This document shows, one piece after another, positions 10,849 through 22,936 of a DNA stretch of 64,000 bases (position 1 is the stretch's first letter; every line of letters starts with the position of its first letter). The notes beneath the pieces are model-generated. The model was not told the DNA's origin. It ran no database searches and was given only the letters and a program-made list of their open reading frames with translations. The position numbers and the translations under genes were made by a program. Source of the stretch: Amorphophallus konjac (taxonomy: Eukaryota > Streptophyta > Magnoliopsida > Alismatales > Araceae); the NCBI GenBank assembly GCA_022559845.1, contig CM040128.1, positions 181,704,691-181,768,690 on the forward strand. The letters are read 5' to 3'.

Positions 10849-12272
10849 ATACAAGATCTACTCACAACAATGTCAAAAGTGACGTGTCTATAATCATCAT
10901 TTGGCTTTCTCAAGGTGAATTCATCAACTATAATATGTGGACTCTCCTCGACAACAAGAGTTCTAGAATTGTAAACACGGTAAGCTCTAGATGTTAAAGA
11001 ATATCCAAGGAAAATCCCTTTATCACTCTTAGCATCAAATTTCTCCAAATTATCTTTACCATTATTTAAAATGTAACAGATAGATCCAAATGGTTTAAAA
11101 TGAGATATGTTGGGTTTTTTACCTTTGCACAGCTCGTAAGGTGTTTTCTTAAGGATATGTCTTACCATTGCCCGATTGGTGATATAGCAGGCAATATTCA
11201 CTGCCTCTGCCCATAAATACCATGGAAGACCATTCTCCGCCAGTATGGTACGCGCCATCGCTACGAGCGTTCTATTCTTCCTCTCGACGACTCCATTTTG
11301 TTGCGGGGTCCTAGGTGCTGAAAATTGATGACTATACCCCTGCTTCCTGCAAAATTTGTCAAATTTAGAATTTTCAAATTCTCTCCCGTGGTCACTTTGA
11401 ATTTTCTGAATGGTATATCCTTTTTTATTTTGAACTTTCACATAGAAATCAACAAATTCTGTAAATGCATCACTCTTGTTAGTTAAGAACAAAACCCATA
11501 CATATCTTGAGAAATCATCGACAATCACAAAACCATAAAGTTTCCCTCCAAGACTATGAGTCCTGGTGGGACCAAACAAGTCCAAGTGTAACAACTCTAG
11601 GGGTTTTTTTGTGGAAACAATATTTTTACATTTGAAAGAAGTTATGGTTTGTTTTCCTTTATTGCACGCTTCACAATATTTTGATGTTTCAAAGTTTAAA
11701 CATGGAAGACCTCTAACTAAATTATTTCGATTCAACTTCCTAATAACATTGAAACTGGCATGCCCAAGACGGCGATGCCACAACCAAACATCATCATTTT
11801 TATTAGCAACTAAGCACAAGTTTTCAGAAGCAATTTCATTAAAGTCAATATGATAAGTGTTCTTACTTCTCACTCCTATGAATTTTAGTTCATGAGTATT
11901 TGCATCAACAAAGGAGCAGTGAGAAGATTTAAAAGTAACATTGTGACCTTTATCATAAAGTTGACTAATGCTAGGCAAGTTATGGTTTATACCTTTAACA
12001 TATAGAACATCTTTGATGCAGTGTTTAGGGTCCTTACCAACTCTCCAAATTCCAACAATCTTACCTCTGTCCTGTCCAAGAAAAATTACCGTTCTACCAT
12101 TTTTCTCTGCTAGGTCTGCAAAAAGGTCTTTAGTTCCTGTCATGTGCCTGGAGCATCCGCTGTCCAGGTACCACATATTTTCTATCGCCTTCATGCAGAC
12201 CTGAACCAATAAGCAAACAAGCTCATTTTGATTTGGGTACCAAAGCAAGCTTGGGTCCCTTGATGTTAGCAT
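10849..12272 (-). pseudogene. Ty1/copia protease and integrase part of pol, truncated
   Basis: An uninterrupted frame of about 470 codons encodes the middle of a copia polyprotein. The protease active-site motif is WYLDSGCSRHMTG. The GAG-pre-integrase zinc-binding part has WLWHRRLGHAS and CEACNKGKQT. The integrase core has its three acidic residues in LLHLDLFGPT, IQSDHGREF and PQQNGVVERKNRT. The integrase C-terminal part runs to ESPHIIVDEF. The frame ends within a few codons of the junction at 10843, so reverse transcriptase and RNase H are lost. The lack of internal stops is notable for such an old, twice-invaded element. The first residues before the protease (MLTSRDPS...) come from a shifted frame relative to the Gag end. 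Confidence 0.9.
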
Positions 12273-12918
12273 TCATAGAAATCTGACTATACTTGCTGAA
12301 AAATATATCATCATCATACTTCATCAATTGGCATATGTACATATCATGCCCTACTTTCCCACAATAAAAAAGTGGGTCTTTTCCAACTAAAATTGTTTCT
12401 TTTATTTTCACTCCTAGAGGTAGAGGGGAATCGAGAATAAACAGCTTGTAGATTGGTGTGTGTGTTTGAACATTCTCCATGAACTTGTGAATTTTTGATG
12501 TTATAATGAACTTGATTTTTGTTGCCATGCATGAAACTTGAATTTCCCTTTGCTTTCAAAAATTTTTCATGAGCATTCTTCAAATCATTCAATTCTGTAA
12601 CCAGTAATTCAGTTTTACTCTTCAACTCTCCTTTGATTTTTTCACATTCATGTATTTTCTCATTCATCTCTTCCAAGTCCTTTTTCAACATTTCATTTTT
12701 CTCTTGAAATTCTTCTTTAACTTTGAGTGCATTCTATTTTTCTACTTCTAGACTGGCAATTTCATCTTCAAACATGACCAATTTTGATTCTAGAGACTCA
12801 TTGACAGTTTTGAATTTTTGAACTTGCAATTCAAATAAACTACATCTATTGTAGGAGTTAGTTGAATGAATAATTTCATGAATGTTCTTTCTTAAGTTTT
12901 TGTTTTCATTCCTAATCT
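12223..12918 (-). pseudogene. Ty1/copia Gag C-terminal region (coiled coil, second zinc knuckle), broken
   Basis: Segments in more than one frame are rich in Glu, Lys, Leu and Asn, typical of the long coiled coil in SIRE-type Gag: KKDLEEMNEKIHECEKIKGE and TELLVTELNDLKNAHEKFL. A degenerate knuckle FYCGKVGHDMYIC and a linker ending LALVPKSK, usual just before the copia protease, follow. Frameshifts separate these parts. The region is cut at 12918 by the 5' LTR of the younger element. The frame continues artificially into that LTR, and that extension is not real. Confidence 0.75.
12914..12918 (+). repeat. Target-site duplication, left copy (AATCT)
   Basis: AATCT lies directly before TGTTGGGTCTCC, the start of the 5' LTR. 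The identical five bases follow the 3' LTR at 25313-25317, which marks both element ends. Confidence 0.95.
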
Positions 12919-13142
12919 TGTTGGGTCTCCTCTGGAGTTGATCAGCAGTGTGGAGACTGCTGTGTGTGTTGATTGTGTTTTGAATGATTGGCAACAGTAG
13001 AGTTGACCTTGTTGACTGTAGAGTTGACTCTGGTGACTTTATCTTGACCATGGTAATACTGTGTATTTTGATGATTTCTTATATGTCAGATCTTTGTACA
13101 AAACTCTTCTGCACCTTCATGCTGTATTTAGCTAAGGTCAGG

Positions 13143-13965
13143 CTAGCATTGCAGGTCCGTGCATATGGTCAGTGTGACCATCTAAGGTCGGTGCTAGCAT
13201 TAGTTAGTCTGCACAAGGTCGATGCTAGTTACCATCTGCATAAGTCAGGTCGGTGCATGTTTGTGTCATCTGCATATGAGGTCGATGCACCTTCTTGATT
13301 CCTCCTTAGAAGGTCAGTGCACATGTTGTTATTATGCGTTTTAGGTCGATGCACGTCGTGAATGGCACTATCTAAGGTCGGTGCATATCGGTCTTGGTAT
13401 TTGATAGGGTCAATGCATGTCTGCATTGTGCTTGCATATAGTCGGTGCATGTTTTTGTAAGAAATGCATATAAGTTGGTGCAGGTTTAGCTGTGACCACA
13501 TAAGTCAGTGCAGGTTTAGCTGTGACTACTTCAGGTCGGTGCTAGTCATCATTTTCACTTAGTGAGGTCGATGCAAGTTACCATGTGCATACAAAGTCGG
13601 TGCAGCATCTGCATTGAGCAAAGAAGGTTGGTGCATTCTCTGTTCTATTACACCTAAGGTCTGTGCACATTTTACCTTACACATAATAGGTCGGTGCATC
13701 GTCTTGCCATTCGCATGCAAAGGGTCGGTGCACTATCTGCTTCATGCATATAAAGGTCTGTGCATGTTTTCATACATGCGTAATAAGGTCAGTGCACACT
13801 TGTATCATACATAACCAAAGTCAGTGCATTGTTTACCTTACGAGTGTAGATGGTTAGTGCACTCTCTGTTCTATATCAGAACAAGTAGTGCCTCACGCAC
13901 ACTTAAGGTCAGTGCATGTGTATTTCAGGTCTGCACTAGCTACATGATATAGTCTGTGCTAGTTC
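13143..13965 (+). repeat. U3 array of a ten-base motif RGTCRGTGCA (5' LTR)
   Basis: About 25 copies of GGTCGGTGCA and one- or two-base variants (GGTCAGTGCA, GGTCGATGCA, GGTTGGTGCA) are all in the same orientation and spaced about 25-45 bp apart. The spacers are not repeated. Many variants fall at the central CpG, as expected from methylation-driven decay. The position upstream of the TATA box suggests enhancer sites, but that is inference. Confidence 0.8.
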
Positions 13966-14277
13966 TTCTTGCATCTATGCCTATACACATAGACATGTGA
14001 ATTGTCTAAGTCCATAACACGTGACTGATACTTTGTTCGTTACAATGACAGGTAAGACATGATCAAACACTTGACGTGTGTCCCAACTACCTGCGAACGT
14101 CACGAGCAACTAAAGTACCAGGATAAAAGGCACGAGATCCAAGGCAAAAGGTGAAGCACTGTGTTTGACACGTGGAAAGCAAACAAACCAATATGCTGTC
14201 ACGTGGCCATCTCAACTCAGATTTGAACGAATTTTTGGGCGGGAAACGTGGTTTCCATGCGCCCGTCATCTGCTGCC

Positions 14278-14287
14278 TTATAAAAGG
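14278..14287 (+). promoter_or_regulatory. LTR promoter TATA box (5' LTR)
   Basis: TTATAAAAGG lies 1,360 bases into the LTR, is preserved in the 3' LTR at 24304, and is followed by an A-rich R-like region. Transcription would begin about 30 bases downstream. Confidence 0.75.
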
Positions 14288-15288
14288 GGCAGATCACCCA
14301 TTGTCGATTACATAGACACTGAAAAAGAATATACAGAAGGTGATAGAAGAATACGAAGCCATAGAGAGAAAGAGTGAGAGAAAAGCAGCAGCCAAGTCAA
14401 GAGGAACTTCCATTAAGATCTAGAGAGAGCTTTGAGAGAGCTTTGAGAGAAGAGCATAGAGTCGTTTGAAGGGTGTGAGTCTGAGTTTCTGTAAGTCATT
14501 GTTTCTAGCTTCTTGGTACAGTACCAGAGCCGATCTGCTCTTTGTAAGAGCTACAAATCATTTTATGATTTTCTATTTTTCTTTTGCTTATGTTTTTCAT
14601 TTCGAACTCTTGTTATAGCAAGCTGTGAGTCAGCGGTGGGTAAGCTGTAATCCCCAGCGGTAGAGGAGGATTCCTCTGATAGCTTAAGTTGTAAGGCTTA
14701 GCTTGTGTTGGGATGTTTTCTCCAAAGCTGTGGATCAACGGATTGGAAGCTGTGAATCAGCAGTGAAGCCACACTTGATTTAAGTGTGGGGTGGATGTAG
14801 ATCTCTGCAGGAGATCGAACCACCTAAAAATTGCGTTTCTCTGCTTGATGGTTTGTGATTGTTGCATTTATTCATCTGGCTATTATCGTGTTTCTTTAGG
14901 TTGATATATTGAGCATTCAAGAGTGTGAAGAAGGTATATCAAAAGGTACTGCTCGAACGATAAGTCAGGCTTATCTAAAAAGTGGTTTGTCTTGCGTGAG
15001 GACACTCATTGAGTTCAACCTCCGCCAAGTACCTCTTCACATTTCATTTATCTGAAATTTAGTTCTGTTGCTGTCGTGGTTTAATTGTCTATTAGAATTC
15101 ACTCATTCTCTTCATTGATAGTTCCCACATGATACTTGACTAAGTCTTTTGTTAATTCAGTGGTCCTAGTGACTCTGTGTCTAAATTGGCTATTCTGATT
15201 AAGCAAGTTTTAATTCCGCATTTATCTGTTTAATCTTGGTTTAAATTTGGGGTAGATCTATTCACCTCCCCTCTAGATCTATTTCACG

Positions 15289-15301
15289 TGGTATCAGATC
15301 C
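15289..15301 (+). other. Primer-binding site of the 12.4-kb copia element
   Basis: TGGTATCAGATCC lies two bases after the LTR end and matches the initiator-Met tRNA type with one or two differences (AGATCC in place of AGAGCC). Confidence 0.85.
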
Positions 15302-15343
15302 TAACTCTTCTGCAGGGACTAACATCCTGAAGAGATAATCATC

Positions 15344-17600
15344 ATGGATGCTAGAGGAATGACAGCCGAAGGACAATCTACGACCAAGCCTCCATACTTT
15401 GATAGTTCAAACTATGCATACTGGAAGAACCGTATGCAAGTTTTCTTAGGGCAAAAGATCATGAAATTTGGAAAGTTGTTAGCAAAGGCCCTTTCGAACT
15501 GTCTGAGGATGAGGATCTATGGACACGAGAGTAGATCCGTAGATCAACACTCAACTGGAGTGCTATCAACACCATTCAGTGTGCCCTTCATCCCACGGAG
15601 TTCTCCAGGATCTCATCCTATTCAACAGCCAAGGAGATGTGGGATAAATTGGAGGTTATATATGAAGGGACATCCCAAGTGAGAGAGACTAAAGCCAACA
15701 TGCTAGTCTCTGAGTATGAGGCGTTTAGGATGAAGCCGAATGAGTCTATCATAGAGATGTATGATCGCCTCATGATTATTACCAATGGACTCCGGAGTCT
15801 TGGCAAAGTGTACTCTGAATATGAGCTCGTGAGAAAGATTCTGCGTTCCTTTAACTCCGATCTGGTACACAAAGGCTACCGTTATTGAGGAGTCCGGAGA
15901 CTTAAAGACCACCAAGTTCGATGAGTTAATTGGTTCACTCATGACATATGAGATGAACTTGCCAAAGGAGATGAGCTGGAGAAGAAGAAGAGGTCCATTG
16001 CATTGAAGGCCAACTACTGCAAAAGTGGGTCATCTAGCGACCACAGCTCTTCAGGGTCTGAAATTGAAAATGATCAGCTCGCTGTGTTGACTCGACAGTT
16101 CAGAAGGTTTTTGAGGAAAGAAGGAAGATACTTTGGAAGAAGATAGCACAATGATAGAATACATACAAGGTATAAAACTAACCCTACCAAAAGGACTGAC
16201 ACAACTGTTTGCTATCATTGCAGGAAAGTAGGCCACATGAAGGCAGAATGCCCAGAGCTCCAGAAACTGAAGGAAAAGGCAAAGAAGAGAAACCTGAGAG
16301 GTAAAGCTATGATAAGCACTTGGAGCGATGAGGATGAGGGCAATCTCAGCTGCACCTCAGAGAGTGAAGGAGAAGGAAGTCAAGTATGCCTGATGGCCAG
16401 GGATTGCGATAGAGACGAAGAAAATGATGAGGTAACATCTCCCTTCGAAAATTACACTCTTACTAATTGGGAAGATGCTTATGGTGAATTGTTAGATAAA
16501 GTTGATGATGTTAGAAAAGAAAATAGACAGTTAAAATGAAAAGTCAATTCTCTTGTTAATGATACTACCATGTCTGACAGAATTGCATATCGTGAAACAG
16601 AAAATAATTATCTAAAACAATCTGCTGCTGAATTTGATGAATTAAAATCTGTTTTAATTGATGCTAGAAAGGAGAATGATATGCTCAAAAATGTGATTGA
16701 TGATTTAAAGCTGAAATTACAAAATTATAAAAATGAAATGAAAATTGTCAATGAGAAGTATGAAGCTGTTTTGAGTGTTAATGTTGAATTGAAGAAATCA
16801 ATTGAAAATCTTGAGAAAGAAAATGAGGATAAACAGAAAACCCTTGAGAGCATGACCCAAGGTACAGAAAACTTAAATGCTCTTTTGGGAACAAAAGTAA
16901 ATTTCAGAAAAGAGGGTCTTGGCTTTAATCCAACTGCTAAAAGAAGCTTTGAATTCAAAACTGGTTCATTTGTAGCAGAAAAGGGAAAGAACACCCCTCT
17001 TATTAATATGAGCAGTGAAAATAATGTTAACAAATTTTTTGTAAAAATTGCTAGTCAGAAAAAACCCAGTGCTCAGGACAAGGGCAAACAAAAGGTGAAT
17101 GTGTCCAGCAATTCACGCACACATAAGTCTACACCTCAGGGCAAACACCAGAATAGGGGTAAAACTTATGCAACATCAAAACCCAAGAATAACTCAAATA
17201 GGTCTCCACAGAAAAACAACTGGAAGACACAACCCACTCCCATGCATTTTCCAGGTGGACCTACAACTGTCAGGAGTTCAGAGACTAACAGAAACCATCC
17301 CAGAGCTCAGACCTACCATACTTACCATTATGCACAGCCATATCAGTTTAGTAGGTCAGGAAGGGATAGAGTTTATGGCAAGTCTGCATACCATTCAAAT
17401 CCTACTCAGAATTATAGACCTCAGGATAGAAATTGGTTCGGGTAATCCAGGACATGGAATCCAATGAAACACACTTCTTATGGTCAGCCTCGGACCAACC
17501 CAGGGTACACCTCACCAAATGTTTTCTACACTATGAATGACAACAAAAATAGGAACAATAAAAAGAAAATAAACAAATCCATAAAGTAATCAGTTCCAAC
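15344..17600 (+). pseudogene. Ty1/copia gag of the 12.4-kb element, frameshifted
   Basis: Gag begins at ATG 15344 (MDARGMTAEG, then PPYFDSSNYAYWKNRMQVFL, the usual copia Gag opening). Frameshifts near 15455 and 15860 break the UBN2-type capsid region (MWDKLEVIYEGTSQVRETKA, IIEMYDRLMIITNGLRSLGK). A zinc knuckle CYHCRKVGHMKAEC lies at about 16213. An acidic stretch follows, then a long coiled coil (about 16440-16860, many Lys/Glu/Asn/Leu heptads) and a basic, Asn/Gln/Ser-rich tail. In-frame stops occur at 16537, 17443 and 17587. From 15637 onward most of Gag shares one frame with pol, so the ancestral product was a single Gag-Pol polyprotein. It is related to, but clearly diverged from, the Gag of the older minus-strand element at 25394-26452. 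Confidence 0.9.
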
Positions 17601-20600
17601 ACAAATGTGGATACCTAAATGTTTGCTATCTTGTCTTGATGATGTTTTTGTTGTTTTGGGGTCCAAACATTTTTGGGTTCCAAAATACTCTACTTGATCC
17701 TTGATGCAGGTATGCCTGGCAGCCAAGCAAAATTTGTGGTACTTGGATAGTGGCTGATCCAGGCATATGACGGGAGATAGGGCCAAATTTTGTATGCTGG
17801 TTGAAAAGAATGGAGGCCTTGTCACCTTTGGAGGCAATACCAAGGGTAAGATTGTCGGATCAGGAAAGGTAGGTAAGTGCTCTACTTGTTGTATTGATGA
17901 AGTTATGCTGGTAGAAGGTCTTGCATATAATTTGTTAATTATTAGCCAGCTTTGTGACAAAGGTCATAGGGTAGTTTTTGACTCTACTAGTTGCAACATT
18001 TATGAGTCTAATTCTGATAATGTTAACTTTTCTGGCAAAAGAGTCAATAACATTTACCTAGTTGACCTAGATGATGTAGCACATTCAAACCTGTGTCTTA
18101 CTGCTAACAAGGATGACCTAGCCTATCTTTGGCATCGTAGACTACGTCATGCTAGTTATACAGTGCTACACAAACTAAATAAGCATTCCATGGTTAGAGG
18201 ACTTCCTGAAATATCTTTTAAGATTGATAATGTTGCATGTGAGGCATGCACTCAGTCCAAACAGACTAAGAAGTCATTCAAGTCTCGAACAGAAAACCTA
18301 TCTTCTAAACCATATGAGCTGATTTATATGGATCTCTTTGCACCCACTAGATCAGCTAGTTTATCAAATAGAAGATATGGCTTCGTGTTAGTTGATGACT
18401 TCTCTAGGTTTACTTGGGTGCTTTTCCTCACACACAAACATGAAGCATTTAATGAATTTCAGGAGTTCTATTTAAAAATAAAATAGAATAATGATAATTC
18501 CATTCAGAATATTTTGTCTGATCATGGTGGTGAGTTTGATAACTCACAGTTTGATGACTTCTGCAAGGACAATGGTATAACTCATAGGTTCTCCTCTCCA
18601 AGGACTCCAGAGCAAAATGGCGTTGTAGAGAGGAGGAACCGGACCCTTGTGGAGATGGCTCGAACATTGCTGGTGGAAGGTAACCTACCAAGGAAATTTT
18701 GGGCTGAGGCAGTCAACACTGCATGCCATGTAGTCAACAGAGCCATGGTAAGGTCATTTACCCAGAAAACTCCTTATGAACTTCGCAAGGGTAAGAAACC
18801 TTCACTAGCCTATTTCAAGGTCTTCGGTTGTAAGTGTTTTGTGCATGTCAATGCTAAAAGAGATCTTGATAAATTTGAACCTAAAAGTGATCCCGGAATC
18901 TTTCTAAGATATTCAGAAACATCTAGAGCCTATAAGGTATACAATTTAAACTCTAAGACAGTAGAAGAATCTCCACATGTGGTCTTTGATGAAACAATGA
19001 CTAAGCTAGAAAATGGTTTGTGCAGGGAACATAATAATGGAGAAATTTTGAAAGATGAAAATCCTGTAGATCAATATGAAGATAATGATGTAGAGGAGCC
19101 TGGTTCTCAGGGGGAGGTAAATAGGGATCAAGGTAATCAAGTTTTCAATGTCAGATTTCTTAGAGATCATCCTATAGATAATATAATTGGTAATTTGCAT
19201 GAACCCCCTAGGACCAGATCTTATTTCAGAGCTAAGAATGAGTCAAATTCTTTTGCATTAGTGTCACACATAGAACCCAAAAAAATAGACAGTGCCCTTA
19301 GTGACGTGCATTGGATCAATGTCATGCACGAGGAATTAAATCAATTTGATAGGAATAAGGTATGACACCTAGTTCCATCTCTTGATCATGGGATTGTCAT
19401 TGGGACTGGATGGGTTTTCAAGAATAAAACCGATGAGCAGGGCAATGTTGTTAGGAATAAGGCCAGATTGGTAGCTCAGGGATACAATCAAGAGTATGGT
19501 ATTGACTTTGAAGAGTCATTTGCCCCTATGGCTAGGTTAGAGGCCATTAGAATTCTGTTAGCATATGCATGCTTGTTAGGAATCACTCTTCGACAGATGG
19601 ATGTGAAATCTGCATTTTTGAATGGAGAAATTAAAGAGGATGTCTTTGTAAGATAGCCTCCTAGTTTTGAATGCATAGACTTTCCTAATCATGTATATAA
19701 GTTGAATAAAGCTCTATATGGACTGAAACAAGCACCTAGAGCTTGGTATGACAGGCTCAGTAAGTTCCTCTCAGATAAGAAGTTCATAAGAGGTGAAATT
19801 GACCAAACTTTATTCACAAAGGTATGTCATCTAGACATTCTCATTGTACAAATATATGTGGATGATATTATTTTTGGTTCAACTAACCCAACAATGTGTG
19901 AAGAATTTTCTGACCTAATGACACATGAGTTTGAAATGGGCTCTATGGATGAGCTAAAATTATTTCTTGAACTGTAGGTGACACAGACCAGAGAAGGAAC
20001 TTTCATTACTCAGTCCAAGTATATAAGGGATCTACTGAAGAAGTTCAAATTGGAAAACCTCAAGGAGATAACAGCACCAATGGGTACATCAACTAGCCTT
20101 GATGATGACCCAAAAGGTAAATTGGTTGACACCAAGCGGTACAGAGGTATGATCGGATCCCTTCTCTACCTTACTACATCTAGGCCTGATATACAATTTG
20201 CTGTGTGTTTATATGCTAGATTTCAGGCTAGTCCTAAAGAGTCACATCTTAGTGCTGTTAAGAGGATTTTTAGATATTTGTCAGGCACCCTAGAACTAGG
20301 CCTTTGGTATCCTGCTAGGTGTGAGATAGACCTAATAGCTTACACTAATGTAGATTATGCTGGGTGTCGGATTGATAAGAAAAGCACTAGTGGATACTGC
20401 CAATTCTTAGGTGGTTGTCTAGTGTCTTGGGCATCCAAGAAGTAACACACTATTGCTCTATCCACTGTTGAGGCAGAATATGTCGCAGTGGGGAATTGTG
20501 CAGCCCAGGTACTCTGGATCAAGCACCAACTCACTGATTATCAGATAAAACTGGGATGTATTCTAATTTTATGTGATAATACTAGTGCTATATGTTTGAC

Positions 20601-20808
20601 TAAAAATCATGTTCATCACTCTAGGACTAAGCATATATAAATTAAACACCATTTTCTTAGAGATGAAGTAAGCAAGAATGAGATTGAACTGAATTTTATT
20701 GAAACTGAAAAGTAGATTGCTGACATATTTACTAAACCTTTGGGAAATGAAAGATTTAAATTCTTAAGAAGAGAACTAGGTTTATGTAAATTTCAGCATG
20801 ATGATTAA
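17601..20808 (+). pseudogene. Ty1/copia pol (PR-INT-RT-RNaseH) of the 12.4-kb element, many stops
   Basis: One frame holds the whole pol up to the stop at 20806. Protease: WYLDSG at 17737, then a stop where the family has Cys. Integrase: HRRLRHAS, CEACTQSKQT, and acidic core residues in LIYMDLFAPT, ILSDHGGEF and PEQNGVVERRNRT. Reverse transcriptase: [27 protein letters not shown] and the catalytic YVDD in IYVDDIIFGS (about 19852). RNase H: LIAYTNVDYAGC, where family members have D in TDADWAG, and STVEAEYVA. Stops occur at 17695, 17755, 18484, 19363, 19654, 19975, 20443, 20638 and 20713. Judged from family context, most look like C-to-T or G-to-A changes. No frameshift is needed across 3.2 kb. 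Confidence 0.93.
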
Positions 20809-22936
20809 TTCTGATTTGATTCTTGTATTGATGTCTGGATTTGTTCTGAGAATGATTGTGTGTTAGCTTGTCTTTAAGATTCTTGAATAAATGTTCTAAT
20901 CCGTCTTGAGAATGCTTCAAGTCTGCTTGCTAAAAGCTTTATCATTGTCATAGTTGAGTCATCTTGATTTTAGAGGTATATAAAATGATATGTGGTGGAA
21001 AGACAGATCCTGTCTGTCTGAAAGCCCATACCATGTGTAGAGGACTATCCTCCGTCAGGTACCATGAATCAAGAGAGTCCATGCATTGCACTGCATTTCT
21101 TAAATGTTGGGTCTAGTGTCTTGTGGATAGTTGTATCTGAATGCTGGAATAAATATGCATATAGACAGGGGGGGTTTTGGTTCAGAACAAGTTTGCCTGT
21201 CCATGCTGCATTATTTTGTCAGGGGGAGTCTGGTACAGTCTGGTCTGGGGGTGATCTGTTCAAAATATTCAGTTAGAGTCAGATCAGTATTTTTTTTAAC
21301 TTCAAACTCCTATCATTCAAATTCTCTCCGGATACAGAAACTTTCATCACTTAGTCTCTTTTGGACTCAATTGTATCAATTGACATCACTTGGATCCATC
21401 TCTATCATTTGGTGTCATTTCCATTTCTTGATATCCCTCAAGAGATGATTCTGTGCTTCAATGTCAATTCCCTTATCCTGAATAGATGACAGTCTTGCAA
21501 TCAGTTCATTATTTTAAGCAACAATTATCACATGTCTTCTATAAGAATCATGTTTACTTCATGAATGAACTGATGGTTTAATCTTAATAAATTGTAGAGT
21601 TTAAAGACTGCATTCAGAAAATAAGGTGGTGGAAAACTATTTATAGCTCTCAATCGCTTTCTCATAGTGTGACAGATAAGATCCTTACAGTATCTGAAAA
21701 TGAAAGACTTAGTGAAATCTAGGTTGAGAAACTCAGACAGTGTATTGTTTTTAAACAAGTCCCTTTGAAAAATTAAAAAGGGCAGCAAAAAGAAAAGCAT
21801 TAGTAAAAGAAATGAATAAATCAATTGGCAGAGCAATGACTAAACTGTACTGAGAAACTGAGTACTCCATCAATGAAATGGAGAAAAAATCATGTCATGA
21901 AGTGCTTCATGTTAACTCTGTTCACATGATCAAATCTATAGAATTGGTTTCATTGAGTAACTGGGGGTATTGGTGTCTGATAAACGTGTACCCTCATACA
22001 AAAAGGTGTAATCATGACTAATATTTTTGATCAGAGACAGATATGGTAGTCTGTGCTTAGTAACTGGGGGTACTGGCGTATAACCCACGTGTACCCTTAA
22101 TGTCAAAGGCATAGATGATACCTGTCTGTTCAACATGCTCAGTTTTCAAATCAAAATTGAAAAAGGTTTGCTGTAACCCTTGCAATTCCAGTTTTACCAA
22201 GTGTCAAATTGTTTAACTTCAATACATATCCTAGTTACTCCCATAGATATTTATTGGTTCTGACATCAGTAGGATACAATTTTGACCAAGTCTATCATGG
22301 TTATGTGACTTAGGTTTATTGCTATAAACGGGTGCTGCAACCTTATCTAAGATATTCAGTGAATCTACTCTACCTTTCTTCACCATTAAACCAGACATTT
22401 GTCAGGAATGCATAATCTTGATTCTTATGACCGAAGAATTTTCCTATAATTTGCTTATCTACTGAACTATTGCCTAGGGTGTTACTTTGTTCTCTTCCTC
22501 CTCTGGTTACCCTTCTTCTCTTCCGCAGTATTCCTCACACCTTGTTCGCTGATGGCAAAGGGGGAGAGGAGTTGTACTTTTGAATAATTTTGTTAAAAAG
22601 GGGGAGAGAAAAAGGACTTTGTGGTATTTTGATTAAGGGGGAGTTTTTGATTTTGGATAATCTTACTAAAGGAGGAAAGAAAAAGAATTTTGGGGGAGAG
22701 TTTCTTCAGAGGGTAGAGACACTTGGAAAGTTCAGGGGGAGAGCTGGGCATATTTGGCTTGGTTATGACAAAGGAGGTGATTAGAACTTTAATCATTATC
22801 TGCATTCAACTATGTGTGTTTGTCTGGTGCATTGTTTGACTGTGCTTCATGATAAATATGTGCCATATTTGATTAAAGTTGTCTCATCAAAATACATCAT
22901 AATGTTGGGTGTTGTCATCATCAAAAAGGGGGAGAA
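20809..22936 (+). other. 3' internal region of the copia element between pol and 3' LTR
   Basis: About 2.1 kb has no ORF longer than about 105 codons. SIRE-type elements often carry an extra ORF here. A short in-frame-looking relic LFADGKGGEE (about 22540-22570) resembles the corresponding position in the minus-strand element near 42180, where the DNA reads GCTGATGCCAAAGGGGGAGA. Two copies of a phrase TAACTGGGGGTAYTGG...ACGTGTACCCT lie about 104 bp apart (21957 and 22061). Several polypurine-tract-like runs occupy the last 390 bp. Confidence 0.6.
22923..22936 (+). other. Polypurine tract of the 12.4-kb copia element
   Basis: AAAAAGGGGGAGAA directly precedes the 3' LTR start TGTTGGG, which is the expected place for plus-strand priming. 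Five related runs lie upstream within 390 bp. Confidence 0.9.

Larger units (their letters stand above)
12919..15286 (+). repeat. 5' LTR of the 12.4-kb copia element (2,368 bp)
   Basis: The LTR starts TGTTGGGTCTCC and ends CTAGATCTATTTCA. U3 contains about 25 copies of a ten-base motif (consensus RGTCRGTGCA) between about 13143 and 13965. A TATA box stands at 14278. R-U5 contains the phrases GTGGGGTGGATGTAGATCT and TTCACCTCCCCTCTAGATCT. The ORFs crossing it have no family resemblance. Confidence 0.95.

Noticed and set aside
12734..13298. ORFs crossing the edge of the 5' LTR at 12919
   Set aside because: They join the older element's Gag to LTR sequence of the younger one and are by-products of the insertion.
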